In this document: piece after piece, positions 52,244-62,155 of the stretch | How positions within the stretch are numbered: the stretch's first letter is position 1 | How the letters are laid out: each line of letters opens with the position of its first letter | The notes under the pieces: generated by a model | What the model was told of the DNA's origin: nothing | Database searches by the model: none | What the model saw: the letters and a program-made list of their open reading frames with translations, nothing else | Made by a program: the position numbers and the translations under genes | Source: Alphaproteobacteria bacterium | GTDB taxonomy: Bacteria > Pseudomonadota > Alphaproteobacteria > Micropepsales > Micropepsaceae | Assembly: GCA_016783965.1 (NCBI GenBank) | Contig: JADHVO010000004.1 | Coordinates: forward strand, 124,001 to 188,000 | DNA length: 64,000 nucleotides | Direction of reading: 5' to 3'

Positions 52244-52330
52244 CAGAAATCAGAAGCCGGAAGTCAGAAATCAGAATGTGCCATTTCCCGTGCCCTTCTG
52301 ATTTCCGATTTTCGGCTTCTGGCTTCTGAG
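52244..52330. repeat. heptad-repeat hairpin 2 (five 7-bp units per arm)
   Basis: Left arm: CAGAAAT, CAGAAGC, CGGAAGT, CAGAAAT, CAGAATG. After a 17-bp loop the right arm reads TTCTGAT, TTCCGAT, TTTCGGC, TTCTGGC, TTCTGAG. This is the same unit length, copy number and polarity as at 29447-29527. A small separate hairpin (CCTTCCG/CGGAAGG, 52224-52243) precedes it. The right arm ends 7 bp before pth. Confidence 0.8.
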
Positions 52331-52337
52331 CGGTGCC

Positions 52338-53000
52338 GTGGAAACGGCACTGCTCATAGCCGGTCTCGGCAATCCCGGCGCGGAGTATGCGCGCAGCCGC
52401 CACAACGCCGGATTCATGGCGGTGGACACGATCCACGCGAGCTATGGCTTCGGCCCCTGGCGCGCGCGCTTCCAGGGCGTGCTGAGCGAAGGCTTTCTGG
52501 GCAAGCGCAAGGTCTATCTGCTCAAGCCCGGCACCTTCATGAACCTCAGCGGCGACAGCATCGGCGCCGCCATGCGGTTTTTCAAACTGCCGCTCAATGC
52601 GCTGGTCGTGATCCACGATGAGCTCGACCTGCCGGCCGGCAAATTGAAGGTGAAGACGGGTGGCGGCGATGCAGGCAACAACGGCGCCAAGTCGATCACC
52701 GCGGCGCTCGGCGCCGACTACCGCCGTGTGCGCATCGGCATCGGTCATCCCGGCGAGCGCGGCCGCGTGACGGGGCATGTGCTGGGCAACTTCACCAGGG
52801 CCGATGAGGAACAATGGCTGGTGCCCATGCTGACGGCGATCGCCGAGGCGGCTCCGCTGCTTGCCAAAGACAACGATGTCGGCTTCACGAACAAGATCGC
52901 GCTGACCCTCAACCCGCCGCGCCCCAACGCGCCCAGGCCGCCCTCCAAGGTGCCGGCGCCGAGAGTGCCGAAGGCGAAACCAGAAGAAAGCGACGAGTAA
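52338..53000 (+). CDS. pth: peptidyl-tRNA hydrolase
   Basis: A 220-residue enzyme that recycles peptidyl-tRNA. The active-site segments are IAGLGNPGAEYARSRHNAGFM (Asn and catalytic His), LLKPGTFMNLSG (Asn) and VIHDELDLPAGKLK (Asp), and GNNGAKSI is also present. The C-terminus has a Pro/Lys-rich extension of about 30 residues. GTG start. The stop shares one base with the ychF start (TAATG). Confidence 0.96.
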   Translation: METALLIAGLGNPGAEYARSRHNAGFMAVDTIHASYGFGPWRARFQGVLSEGFLGKRKVYLLKPGTFMNLSGDSIGAAMRFFKLPLNALVVIHDELDLPAGKLKVKTGGGDAGNNGAKSITAALGADYRRVRIGIGHPGERGRVTGHVLGNFTRADEEQWLVPMLTAIAEAAPLLAKDNDVGFTNKIALTLNPPRPNAPRPPSKVPAPRVPKAKPEESDE

Positions 53001-54097
53001 TGGGCTTCAAGTGCGGCATCGTCGGGCTTCCCAATGTCGGCAAGTCCACCCTGTTCAACGCGCTCACGCAGACGGCGGCGGCGCAGGCGGCGAACTATCC
53101 CTTCTGCACCATCGAGCCGAATGTCGGCGACGTGGCGGTGCCGGACCCGCGGCTGGAGACGCTCGCCAAGGTCGGCAAATCGGCGGAGATCATCCCGACC
53201 CGCATCACTTTCGTGGACATTGCGGGGCTGGTGCGAGGAGCGTCGAAGGGTGAAGGGCTGGGCAACCAGTTCCTCGCCAACATCCGCGAGGTCGACGCCA
53301 TCGCGCATGTGCTGCGCTGCTTCGAGGATGACGACATCACCCATGTCGAGGGCAAGATCGATCCTGTCAGCGATGCGGAAACGGTCGAGACCGAGCTGAT
53401 GCTGGCGGATCTCGAGAGCCTGGAGAAACGGATCACGCCGCTCGAGAAGAAGGCGAAGTCCGGCGAGAAGGAGGCCAAGGAACAGCTGGCGCTGATGATG
53501 AAGGCCGTCGTGCTCTTGCGCGAAGGCAAGCCGGCGCGCCTTGCCGAGCTGACGCCGGAAGAGCGTGGGCCGTTCTCGCGGCTGGGCATCATGACGTCAA
53601 AGCCTGTGCTGTATGTCTGCAATGTCGAGGAAGGCTCGGCGGCGTCGGGCAACAGATACTCCAGGGCCGTCGACGAGATGGCGAAGAAGCAGGGCGCCGG
53701 ATCGGTGACGATCTCGGCCCGTATCGAGGAAGAGGTCGCGCAGCTTCCGGCCGGCGAGCGCGAGGAATTCCTGTCGAGCCTGGGCCTGGAAGAGCCGGGC
53801 CTGAACCGGCTGATCCGCGCGGGCTACGCGCTGCTGGGGCTTCTGACGTTCTTCACCGTCGGGCCGAAAGAGGCGCGGGCGTGGACGGTGACGCAAGGCT
53901 CGCGCGCGCCGCAGGCGGCGGGTGTGATCCACACCGACTTCGAGCACGGCTTCATCCGCGCCGAGACGATCGCTTTTGCGGATTATGTCGCCGGCAACGG
54001 CGAAGCCGGCGCGCGCGACGCGGGCAAGTTCCGGCTGGAAGGCAAGGACTATGTCGTGCAGGACGGCGATGTCATGCATTTCCGTTTTAACGCGTAA
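53000..54097 (+). CDS. ychF: ribosome-binding ATPase YchF (Obg family)
   Basis: A 365-residue protein. The P-loop is GIVGLPNVGKSTLFNAL and switch II is FVDIAGLVRGASKGEGLGNQFLANIREVDAI. A helical domain follows, and a C-terminal TGS domain ends in KDYVVQDGDVMHFRFN. YchF hydrolyses ATP rather than GTP and is a negative regulator of stress responses. It is coupled to pth. Confidence 0.96.
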   Translation: MGFKCGIVGLPNVGKSTLFNALTQTAAAQAANYPFCTIEPNVGDVAVPDPRLETLAKVGKSAEIIPTRITFVDIAGLVRGASKGEGLGNQFLANIREVDAIAHVLRCFEDDDITHVEGKIDPVSDAETVETELMLADLESLEKRITPLEKKAKSGEKEAKEQLALMMKAVVLLREGKPARLAELTPEERGPFSRLGIMTSKPVLYVCNVEEGSAASGNRYSRAVDEMAKKQGAGSVTISARIEEEVAQLPAGEREEFLSSLGLEEPGLNRLIRAGYALLGLLTFFTVGPKEARAWTVTQGSRAPQAAGVIHTDFEHGFIRAETIAFADYVAGNGEAGARDAGKFRLEGKDYVVQDGDVMHFRFNA

Positions 54098-54173
54098 AGC
54101 TGCCGCAATCGCTCCCTAGTTGCGCCGCGATGCATGCCCAGCCTTGGCATCGAGCCAAATGAGGGGACGCATC

Positions 54174-55064
54174 ATGGTTCGCACCATCGTTATCGCCATT
54201 TCCTGCGCGGTGCTGCTGGCTGGCTGCGACCGGGCGCCCGAGGTGGCGCGCCAGATGAACCTGACGCGAGACGAGACCGCGCCCGTCGGTAGCCCGTCAC
54301 CGGCGGCAGGCCTCGCGACCGAGGCGACCGTGCCCGCGCAGCAGCAGTTCAGCTACACGCATAGCTGGGCGGTGGTGATGGCGCACGGCACCGTCGCGCC
54401 CCGCTTCGCGCGCGCGCGCGACCTCTGCCTGCACGATCCGAGCCTCGACTGCCGGCTGGTCAGCGCCAACATGACGTCGAGCGGCGATAACCTGGACTCA
54501 GTGTCAGCGACGCTCGAAGTGCAGCTGCCGCGCGGCAAGCTTGACGGCTTCGAGCACGCGCTGCTGGCGCCCGTGAAGGGCGAAGCGGCAGGCGATGCCG
54601 TGATGCAGTCGCGCTCGACCCAGGCGCAGAGCGTTGAGACCGCGGCCGGCGACACCGCACGCAAGGTGGCACAGCTCACGGCTTATCGGGATCGCCTGGC
54701 AGACATCGCCAAGCGGCCGAACCTTTCGGTCGACGATATCATCAAGATCGAGGCCGAGCGCGCCCGCGTGCAGGGCGACCTGGACGAAGCCACCGGCCAG
54801 CAGCGCACGCTGACCAGCGGCATCGCGCGGGAGGATGTTTCGATCACGCTGTCGGAGCGCACCGTTCCGGTGGGACGTTTCGCCTCGTTCTTCAGCGAAG
54901 CCGGCGAGACCCTGACGGACAGCGCCGCCAACGCGCTGCTGTTCGCCATCGGTGCCGTGCCCTGGTTGCCGCTTCTCGTGCTGCTGGTCTGGCTTGTGTC
55001 GCTCCTTTGGCGCTGGTTCCTGCGGCGCCGGACAGCGCGCAGCACGGCAGCGCCATCCGGTTGA
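54174..55064 (+). CDS. DUF4349-type membrane-anchored lipoprotein
   Basis: A 296-residue protein. The lipobox is VLLAGC at residues 14-19. The periplasmic part includes a coiled coil of LTAYRDRLADIAKRPNLSVDDIIKIEAERARVQGDLDEAT, typical of DUF4349. It ends in a membrane segment (WLPLLVLLVWLVSLLWRWFL) and a basic tail. Function unknown. GAGGGG lies about 8 bases before the ATG at 54174. Confidence 0.85.
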   Translation: MVRTIVIAISCAVLLAGCDRAPEVARQMNLTRDETAPVGSPSPAAGLATEATVPAQQQFSYTHSWAVVMAHGTVAPRFARARDLCLHDPSLDCRLVSANMTSSGDNLDSVSATLEVQLPRGKLDGFEHALLAPVKGEAAGDAVMQSRSTQAQSVETAAGDTARKVAQLTAYRDRLADIAKRPNLSVDDIIKIEAERARVQGDLDEATGQQRTLTSGIAREDVSITLSERTVPVGRFASFFSEAGETLTDSAANALLFAIGAVPWLPLLVLLVWLVSLLWRWFLRRRTARSTAAPSG

Positions 55065-55117
55065 CGGGCGCGGGGCATTCTGGCCGATACTGCCTCAACA
55101 CAGCTGGAGGAACGGTC

Positions 55118-55798
55118 ATGGCGCTCAAGGGCAAGATGGAGAAGATGAAGATGAGCGATGGCGCCGAGGTCGGCGTCTATCGCGTGCAGCCGGCCGGCGC
55201 GCGGCGCGGGGGGCTGGTGCTGATCCAGGAGATCTTCGGCGTCACCGAGCACATCATGGAGCTGTGTGACGGTTATGCGGCAGACGGCTACGAGGTGCTG
55301 GCGCCGGCACTGTACGACCGCGAGCACCCCAACTTCCAGGCGACCTACTCGCCGGAGGACATCCAGACCGGCATCAAGCTGGCGCGGGCCGAGCATCCGT
55401 TCGATCTGTCCATCAAGGACGCGCAGACCTGCATCGACGACCTGAAGCAGCGCGGACACGTGTTCATCACTGGTTATTGCTATGGCGGTTCGGTGACATG
55501 GGCGGCGGCGGGGCGTTGCCACGGCCTGAGCGCGGCGTCGTCGTATTACGGCGGCAATATCGGGCAGATGATCGACCTGAACCCGAAATGCGCAACCATC
55601 TGTCATTTCGGCGAAAAGGATCACGGCATCCCGATGGACGTCGTGAAGAAGCTCGCCGCCGCCCATCCCGGCGTGCAGGTCTATCTGTATGACGCGGGCC
55701 ACGGATTCAACTCCGACCGCCGAACCGATTTCGACGCGGCGAGCGCTTCGCTGGCGCGGCAGCGGACGCTGAAGCTGTTCCACGCCAACGGCGGCTGA
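55118..55798 (+). CDS. dienelactone hydrolase family protein
   Basis: A 226-residue alpha/beta hydrolase. The N-terminal catalytic Glu region is LVLIQEIFGV, the nucleophile elbow is ITGYCYGGSVTW (Cys), and Asp and His are in EKDHGIP and YDAGHGFNSD. This is closer to canonical carboxymethylenebutenolidase than the gene at 32499. No aromatic-degradation neighbours are present, so the natural substrate is open. A GGAGG site precedes the ATG. Confidence 0.9.
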   Translation: MALKGKMEKMKMSDGAEVGVYRVQPAGARRGGLVLIQEIFGVTEHIMELCDGYAADGYEVLAPALYDREHPNFQATYSPEDIQTGIKLARAEHPFDLSIKDAQTCIDDLKQRGHVFITGYCYGGSVTWAAAGRCHGLSAASSYYGGNIGQMIDLNPKCATICHFGEKDHGIPMDVVKKLAAAHPGVQVYLYDAGHGFNSDRRTDFDAASASLARQRTLKLFHANGG

Positions 55799-55945
55799 CA
55801 AGGCATCACAGGCGATTGTCGCAAACTGTCGCGACCGCTGTCCAAGCCGCGCGAACCGGCCTAGGCTGGTTGCTGCGTTGACGACGCGCCAATCTGGGGC
55901 AACGTCAGGGCGTCAAAGGGGCTTCAACCACAGAGGGTTTTGCAC

Positions 55946-56176
55946 ATGAAGATGGTTCTTGCTTCCGTATTTGCAGTCGGTCTGATGGCTGCCGTCGCGC
56001 CAACAGCCGCCGGCGCCGCCAATGCCGGTATCGGCTTCACTGGCGTGACCGCCACCACGCAACAGGACGCCAACATCCAGGCCGCGCGCTGGTACCGTCA
56101 TCATCACATGCGCTATTGCACGCGCTGGGGTTGGCACCACCATCGCCGCTGGTGCTCCGGCTGGGGCTGGCGCTAA
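55946..56176 (+). CDS. small exported His/Trp/Arg-rich protein
   Basis: A 76-residue protein with a signal peptide ending TAAGA. The mature part is about 52 residues and ends in a cluster of His, Trp, Arg and two Cys (from RWYRHHHMRYC to GWGWR). Such tails can bind metals or acidic polymers. Function unknown. A strong terminator follows. Confidence 0.65.
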   Translation: MKMVLASVFAVGLMAAVAPTAAGAANAGIGFTGVTATTQQDANIQAARWYRHHHMRYCTRWGWHHHRRWCSGWGWR

Positions 56177-56200
56177 CAGTCCGCACAACGACTCGATTGG

Positions 56201-56229
56201 AAGGGCCGCGCGAGACCCGCGCGGCCCTT
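56201..56229. terminator. terminator between convergent genes
   Basis: A perfect 12-bp stem (AAGGGCCGCGCG / CGCGCGGCCCTT) with an AGACC loop is followed by TCGTT. It separates the small exported protein from the convergent aldolase-SDR gene and may serve both. Confidence 0.75.
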
Positions 56230-56232
56230 TCG

Positions 56233-58290
56233 TTAGCGAAGCGCTGCTTCGATGTTGCCGCCGTCGACGGTGATCACGGCGGCCGTCGTCTTCTCGGCGT
56301 GGGCGAGGTAAACGAAGGCTTCGGCCACTTCGCTCGCGTAGACCTCACGACCCAGCAGGTTGCCGGCCATGTAGGTTTCCTCCGACACGCCGCGGGCCTT
56401 GGCGCGGGCGGCGACCATTTCATCGGTCAAGAGGCCTGAGCGGATCCGGTCGGCGTTCACGGCGTTGGCGCGGATGCCGTCCTTGCCGTGGTCGAGGGCG
56501 TACTGGCGGACCAGGAACAGCGTCGCGGCCTTGGGCAGGCCGTAGGGGCCGAAGTCCTTGCCGGGATTCACCGCCTGCTTCGACGTGTTGAACAACAGGC
56601 AGCCATAGGTGCCCTGCGCCTTCATCACGTGCACCGCGGCCTGCGCCACCGACTGGTGCGCGAAGAAGTTCAGCTCGAAGCTCTTGCGCAGCACCTCGTC
56701 GTCGACGGACCCGATCTGGCCCTGCCAGGCGGCACCGGCGTTAGAGACGACGATGTCGACGCCGCCGAACGCTTCCACCACCTTGTCGAACGCAGCCTTG
56801 ACGCTGGCCGGATCGGTCACATCGCACTGGATCGCAAGCGCCTGCTTGTGCACGGCTTTCGCGGCCTTCACAGCCATATCGTGATCGCGGTCGAGGATGG
56901 CGATTTCCGCGCCTTCGGCCGCCATCGCTTTCGCGGTGGCCGCGCCGATGCCCGAGCCGCCGCCCGTGATCACGCAGATCTGGCGGGCGAGCGACTTCTC
57001 GTTCGACTTGCCCAGCTTGGCCTGCTCCAGCGACCAGTATTCAACCTCGAACATGTCGTTCTCGGAGATGCAGCGGTATTCGCCGACCGCTTCCGCGTCG
57101 GTTATGACCTCGACCGTGTTCTCGGCGATGTCGGCGGCGATGGCGGCGTCCTTCGCCGTGGGGCCGACGCCAAACAGGCCTACACCAGGCACCAGGATCA
57201 CGCGCGGGAGCGGATCGAGTTCCTTCTTCTTCGGATTCGAGGTCGCGTTGTTGCGCGCGAAGTAGTCGTGGTAGTGCGCGACGAAGACGTCGACGGCTTC
57301 ATGCACGTCCTTCTTCCACTCGGCGAGCTTGTGCGCATCGGGCGCGGGCACGACCAGCGGCCAGTTCTTGGTGCGGATCGTGTGGTCGGGTGTCACGACG
57401 CCGACCTGGCTGTAGCGTCTGACGTCTTCGCCGCCGACATAGGCGAGGATCGCGGGATTCGTGCGGAAGCACAGGATCTGACGCTTGACCGTGCCGGCCA
57501 TCGGATTGCGCTCGATGGCGATGGCGCCGCGCAGGATGGGAGCGATGTCGGCGACCCTGGCGATGTGCTGCGGCAGCGCAGCGGGCTTCAAGGCCTTGCG
57601 GTTCTGCTGGAGACGATCTTCCGCCATCGTCACGAATTCGATCATCTTCTCGTACGCCGCCTTCGCGTCCTCGGCGAAGGTGAAGATGCCGTGGCGCGGC
57701 AGGATCAGGCCCTCGACGTTCGGATTGGCGTCGAACACGTCCGCCACGGCCTTCGCCAGCGTGAAGCCGGGAATGAAGTACGGCACATAGGCGACGCGCT
57801 TGCCGTAGACGTCGCGCGCGATGGATTCCGGGTTCGGCTGGTCGGTGATGGCGAGCACCGCGGTCGAATGCGTGTGGTCGATGAACTTATGCGGCAGGAA
57901 GGCGTGCAGCAGCGTCTCCACCGACGGGTTCGGGGCCGAACTGTCCAGCAGGTTGATGCGCTGGAAGTTGACCATGTCCTCGTCGCTCAGCGTGTTGAGA
58001 CGGCGGAGGCGCCGCAGCTCGTGCAGCCGAACGGCGGGAAGGCCCTGCGGCTCGATGTTGCCCATGTCCCAGCCACTGCCCTTGATGTGCAGGACGTCGA
58101 CGTCTTCGCCGAGCTGGTCTTTCGCCCTGGTCTTCACCGATGTGTTGCCGCCGCCGTGCAGCACGAGCCTGGGATCGCCGCCGAGCAAGCGTGTGGTGTA
58201 GGTGCGCAGGGCGAGGTCTTCGTTGACGCCCTGGGCGCCATAGCGCGCGACATATTCCTTGGCTTCAGCGTCGGACCAACGGGACTTCAT
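56233..58290 (-). CDS. fused class II aldolase / short-chain dehydrogenase
   Basis: A 685-residue two-domain enzyme. Residues 1-420 form a class II (RhaD/fuculose-type) aldolase: LVLHGGGNTSVK, IKGSGWDM, the zinc His pair in FIDHTHSTAV and the third His in LPRHGIF. Residues 430-685 form an SDR: CVITGGGSGIGAATAKAM, SNAG, FNTSKQA and YGLPKAATLFL (Tyr and Lys). Relatives are called rhamnulose-1-phosphate aldolase/alcohol dehydrogenase. It is two genes from mtnA on the same strand, so 5-methylthioribulose-1-phosphate is a candidate substrate. Confidence 0.88.
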   Translation of the reverse strand: MKSRWSDAEAKEYVARYGAQGVNEDLALRTYTTRLLGGDPRLVLHGGGNTSVKTRAKDQLGEDVDVLHIKGSGWDMGNIEPQGLPAVRLHELRRLRRLNTLSDEDMVNFQRINLLDSSAPNPSVETLLHAFLPHKFIDHTHSTAVLAITDQPNPESIARDVYGKRVAYVPYFIPGFTLAKAVADVFDANPNVEGLILPRHGIFTFAEDAKAAYEKMIEFVTMAEDRLQQNRKALKPAALPQHIARVADIAPILRGAIAIERNPMAGTVKRQILCFRTNPAILAYVGGEDVRRYSQVGVVTPDHTIRTKNWPLVVPAPDAHKLAEWKKDVHEAVDVFVAHYHDYFARNNATSNPKKKELDPLPRVILVPGVGLFGVGPTAKDAAIAADIAENTVEVITDAEAVGEYRCISENDMFEVEYWSLEQAKLGKSNEKSLARQICVITGGGSGIGAATAKAMAAEGAEIAILDRDHDMAVKAAKAVHKQALAIQCDVTDPASVKAAFDKVVEAFGGVDIVVSNAGAAWQGQIGSVDDEVLRKSFELNFFAHQSVAQAAVHVMKAQGTYGCLLFNTSKQAVNPGKDFGPYGLPKAATLFLVRQYALDHGKDGIRANAVNADRIRSGLLTDEMVAARAKARGVSEETYMAGNLLGREVYASEVAEAFVYLAHAEKTTAAVITVDGGNIEAALR

Positions 58291-58408
58291 TTCAGCACCA
58301 TCACCATATTTAGTAGGCCTGTCGCAGGACGTGCCACATCGTATTGCTTTCTTATTTTGTCGAGCGGCGCGGGGTGTCTATCAGATCGCAACCCGCTTGC
58401 GCTACAGC

Positions 58409-58813
58409 CTACTTAAGTTCGTCAAATGCCACGGTGAAGTCCGGCAGGTTCAGCCGCGCTTTGAGGCTCGCATATTGGGCTGGATCCTTGATGACTTCGA
58501 TCTTGCGCGGCTCGCCGTTTTCGCTGTCTTCGCGGTTCGGTTCGCGCGAAATGATCGTAAATTCAGAACCCAGTGTGCGTGCACCGGCCGGATGTGACGC
58601 CGCGACGACGTACTTGTCGTTAAAGCCAGCCGCATAAACGGTCGGCCCAGCCAAGCCTGCGCAGTCGCCCTTGTCTAACGACCAGCACAACATCATGTCG
58701 TCGTAGACGTCCACTGCAACGAGGTGATACCGCGCGACCAATGTCTGCTCGTGCACGAAGCCGCAAGCCGAGAGAAGCGGCAACGTCAGCAATACCAGCA
58801 ACCACCGCACCAT
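58409..58813 (-). CDS. small lipoprotein
   Basis: A 134-residue protein with signal and lipobox WLLVLLTLPLLSACGF (Cys at residue 17). The mature part is strand-rich with two further Cys (LCWSLDKGDCAG). Function unknown. It lies between mtnA and the aldolase-SDR gene on the same strand; the 48-bp gap to mtnA suggests a shared transcript. Confidence 0.75.
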   Translation of the reverse strand: MVRWLLVLLTLPLLSACGFVHEQTLVARYHLVAVDVYDDMMLCWSLDKGDCAGLAGPTVYAAGFNDKYVVAASHPAGARTLGSEFTIISREPNREDSENGEPRKIEVIKDPAQYASLKARLNLPDFTVAFDELK

Positions 58814-58860
58814 CGATACCTCCGCTCGGGACGGATGCCCCGCCGCCCAACACAGGGCCG

Positions 58861-59936
<1,076 letters not shown>

Positions 59937-59940
<4 letters not shown>

Positions 59941-60392
59941 TGCGTGGGGGCTCCGTTGAGATCGGCGACGAAATCCTCGACGGAATCGCCGGTCGAGCCG
60001 ACGCTGATCTCGAGCTGATTGCCGGTGATCGGCTCCACGACGACCGGAACCGAGACGACGTGGCCGTCATAGACCACCGCGAAGCGCTTGCCGACGTTTG
60101 CCGTCGTGGCGGCGGTAAGGCGGCCGACCGCGTCTTCCGAGATCGTGAGGCGCGCGGCTTCGTCGCCATAGCCGGTCGAGAAGAGCTGCGCCCCAGTGAT
60201 GTCGGCGCGGCTGATGATGACGTCAGGCGCCAGACAAAGCTCCTCGGCTACACCCTGATGCGCGTAGGGCACATGCGCAGCGCCGGGTGCACAGGCGATG
60301 ACGAGATGGATCTCCAGTGGCCTTGCGGCAGGCGCGGCGGCGGCGCTGGACGCGAAGGCCAGTGCGAGCGCGGTGAGAAGGTGCCCTTTCAT
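59937..60392 (-). CDS. exported protein resembling a stand-alone SecDF P1 head domain
   Basis: A 151-residue protein with a signal peptide ([19 protein letters not shown]). The mature part, from [62 protein letters not shown], follows the pattern of the SecD P1 head subdomain (ADITGA, L..E...L..AT..N.G...A...DG.V.S.P.V...I.G). It is not part of a SecD. Role unknown. It overlaps mtnA by 4 bp. Confidence 0.75.
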
Positions 60393-60434
60393 AGGGCGGT
60401 GTTTAGCGAGTCTTTCCCAGTGCCGCCACTTCTT

Positions 60435-60466
60435 CGTCACGGGCGGGCTTGACCCGCCCATCCATC
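60435..60466 (+). repeat. REP-like palindrome, left end of unit 2
   Basis: Stem GGCGGG/CCCGCC around CTTGA, preceded by CGTCAC and followed by CATCCATC. It is the same family as the repeats at 25741, 26134 and 60784. Confidence 0.75.
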
Positions 60467-60473
60467 AAACAAA

Positions 60474-60766
60474 TCAAGGCATTCCGCCCGTCTCGTAGAG
60501 ATCGAGCCATTGCGGGTTCGTCTTGTTTATGAGATCGATTTTCCAGTCGTGCTTCCAGCGTTTCATGCTGGTTTCACGTTGGATGGCGTCGACGACAAGT
60601 GGATGCTCCTCCCACCACACGAGCCGCGTAACTTTGACTTGCGAGTGAAGTTGCAACCCTTGCCGATGCGATGGGCGTAGACACGCTCGGACAGGTTGTT
60701 TGTGACGCCGATGTACAGCGTGCCGTATGGCTTGCTTGCGAGAATATAGACGTAGCCCCTCCGCAT
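60474..60766 (-). pseudogene. frameshifted small GIY-YIG nuclease gene
   Basis: From ATG 60766 one frame encodes RRGYVYILASKPYGTLYIGVTNNLSERVYAHR, a complete GIY-YIG start, up to about residue 45. The rest of the family, VTRLVWWEEHPLVVDAIQRE, then MKRWKHDWKIDLINKTNPQWLDLY, continues in a different frame to the stop at 60474. One frameshift near 60630 separates them. Either the gene is dead or the sequence has an indel error. It is bracketed by inverted palindromes. Confidence 0.85.
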
Positions 60767-60783
60767 ACGCCGATTGTTGTTTG

Positions 60784-60815
60784 ATGGGTGGCCGGGTCAA
60801 GCCCGGCCATGACGA
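60784..60815 (-). repeat. REP-like palindrome, right end of unit 2 (inverted)
   Basis: Stem GGCCGGG/CCCGGCC with a TCAAG loop. Compensatory changes relative to the left copy keep the hairpin. Confidence 0.75.
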
Positions 60816-60823
60816 TTTGGGAT

Positions 60824-61423
60824 TCAGGTGTGCGGCACCGTCGATTGCATGGAGGGGAACTGGCTGAAGCCTTCGTACCAGGCGGCGAGCTTGGGATGGA
60901 GGGCGCGCCAGGGGATGTCGGGATAGCGGAAGTCGAGGTAGCCGAGCGCGCAGCCCGAAGCGATCTCGCCGATGGTTGGCGTCTCGGCGAACTTGATCTT
61001 CTCCAGCGCATCGAGGCTCGCCGAGATCGTCAGGCGGTAGCGGTTGATGAAGTCGAGGTTCCGCTTTTCGTCAGGCTGGACCTGTTCGTAGCGGCAGGCG
61101 ACGGCGGCATCCATGATCCCGTCGGCCAGCGCCTGGAGGGTCAGCGCCTTCCAGCGACCGGAATGGACGCTGAAGATGCTCATGCCAGGAAAGAAGCGGC
61201 CATTGCCGACGTGGTTCAGATATTCGCAGATCACCCGGCTGTCGAACAGCACAGAGCCATCGTCGAGGGCGAGCGCCGGGATCTTCTTGAGCGGATTGAT
61301 CTTGCGCAGGCTCTCGTCGTCGCGGGCGTTGACGTTGACGATCTCGGTCTTGATGTCGAGCTCGTGGAGGATGATCCGGCACTTGCGGGCAAAGGGCGAG
61401 GCGGGGTTGGAATAGAGCTTCAT
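60824..61423 (-). CDS. glutathione S-transferase family protein
   Basis: A 199-residue GST. The N-terminal domain is KLYSNPASPFARKCRIILHEL, with NPLKKIPALALDDG (cis-Pro) and FDSRVICEYL (glutathione site). The C-terminal helical domain ends in HPKLAAWYEGFSQFPSMQST. This is the YibF-like subgroup. The substrate is unknown. It lies immediately downstream of the right palindrome of GIY-YIG unit 2 and shares a strand with apt. Confidence 0.9.
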   Translation of the reverse strand: MKLYSNPASPFARKCRIILHELDIKTEIVNVNARDDESLRKINPLKKIPALALDDGSVLFDSRVICEYLNHVGNGRFFPGMSIFSVHSGRWKALTLQALADGIMDAAVACRYEQVQPDEKRNLDFINRYRLTISASLDALEKIKFAETPTIGEIASGCALGYLDFRYPDIPWRALHPKLAAWYEGFSQFPSMQSTVPHT

Positions 61424-61483
61424 CGGTCTCTCGCTTTCGCGTACATCGGTCCCCCAACCCCAAAGATGCCTCGCGTCTTTGGA

Positions 61484-61501
61484 CCTCCCCAAGGGGAGGT
61501 A
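61484..61501. repeat. 18-bp palindrome ACCTCCCC-AA-GGGGAGGT
   Basis: A perfect 8-bp stem with a 2-base centre lies between apt and the GST gene. A second dyad (CCAAAGA/TCTTTGG, about 61461-61483) is adjacent. The combination looks like a dispersed intergenic palindrome rather than a terminator, since no T tract follows in either direction. Confidence 0.6.
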
Positions 61502-61509
61502 ATGCACGC

Positions 61510-62037
61510 TTAGTGACCCTCGTACGCTACCAGAGTCGTGACCTGCTTGCCGAGCTTGCGGATCCGGTCGGCGCCGCCCAGTTCGGGGAGGTCGATCACG
61601 AAGGAGCACCCGACGACATTGGCGCCGGCGCGTTCGAGCAACTTGACAGCAGCAACACAGGTGCCACCGGTGGCGATCAGATCGTCGACCACGATGACGT
61701 TCTCGCCCGGCTTGACGGCGTCGGTGTGGATCTCGACGCGGTCCTGGCCGTATTCGAGGTCGTAATCCTCGCCGATCACGGTGAACGGCAGCTTGCCCTT
61801 CTTACGCACCGGCACGAAACCGCAGGACAGCTGGTGCGCGACCGCGCCGCCCAGGATGAAGCCGCGTGCCTCGATCCCCGCCACCCTGTGGATGTCGACG
61901 CCGGCATAGGGCTGCACCATCTCGTCCACCGCGCGGCGGAAGGCGCGCGGATTGCCCATCAGCGTGGTGACATCGCGGAACATGATGCCGGGCTTCGGAT
62001 AATCCGGGATGGTCCGGATGGTCGTCTTGAAGTCCAT
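61510..62037 (-). CDS. apt: adenine phosphoribosyltransferase
   Basis: A 175-residue purine salvage enzyme converting adenine and PRPP to AMP. It begins [26 protein letters not shown], then [24 protein letters not shown], and the PRPP loop [17 protein letters not shown]. The start at 62037 fits the family; an upstream frame adds nine non-homologous residues. Adenine released from methylthioadenosine would feed here, in keeping with the nearby mtnA. Confidence 0.95.
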   Translation of the reverse strand: MDFKTTIRTIPDYPKPGIMFRDVTTLMGNPRAFRRAVDEMVQPYAGVDIHRVAGIEARGFILGGAVAHQLSCGFVPVRKKGKLPFTVIGEDYDLEYGQDRVEIHTDAVKPGENVIVVDDLIATGGTCVAAVKLLERAGANVVGCSFVIDLPELGGADRIRKLGKQVTTLVAYEGH

Positions 62038-62155
62038 GGGGCGCGCGCCTTTACGTGACCGCATCTTCTATACGGAGCGCCGAAAAACCCCAAGACCGCC
62101 TTGTTCCTGACGCGGTCCGGCGTGACGATCCGCCGTTGCGAGGGGTTCGCCAGGG

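Larger units (their letters stand above)
60435..60815 (-). mobile_element. GIY-YIG gene bracketed by inverted hairpin palindromes (decayed copy)
   Basis: A 381-bp unit. Left palindrome 60435-60466 and right palindrome 60784-60815 are inverted copies differing at four of 32 bases, two of which are compensatory and keep the stem. They enclose a frameshifted GIY-YIG gene. The design matches the intact unit at 25741-26162, with palindrome ends facing the gene in the same way. Confidence 0.6.

Noticed and set aside
56488-58416. A 642-codon open frame antisense to the aldolase-SDR fusion
   Set aside because: No motifs, odd composition, and the minus strand encodes a complete two-domain enzyme.
59941-60434. 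SAM or other riboswitch upstream of mtnA
   Set aside because: mtnA overlaps the stop of the preceding gene, leaving no leader; the gap before that gene shows no riboswitch pattern.
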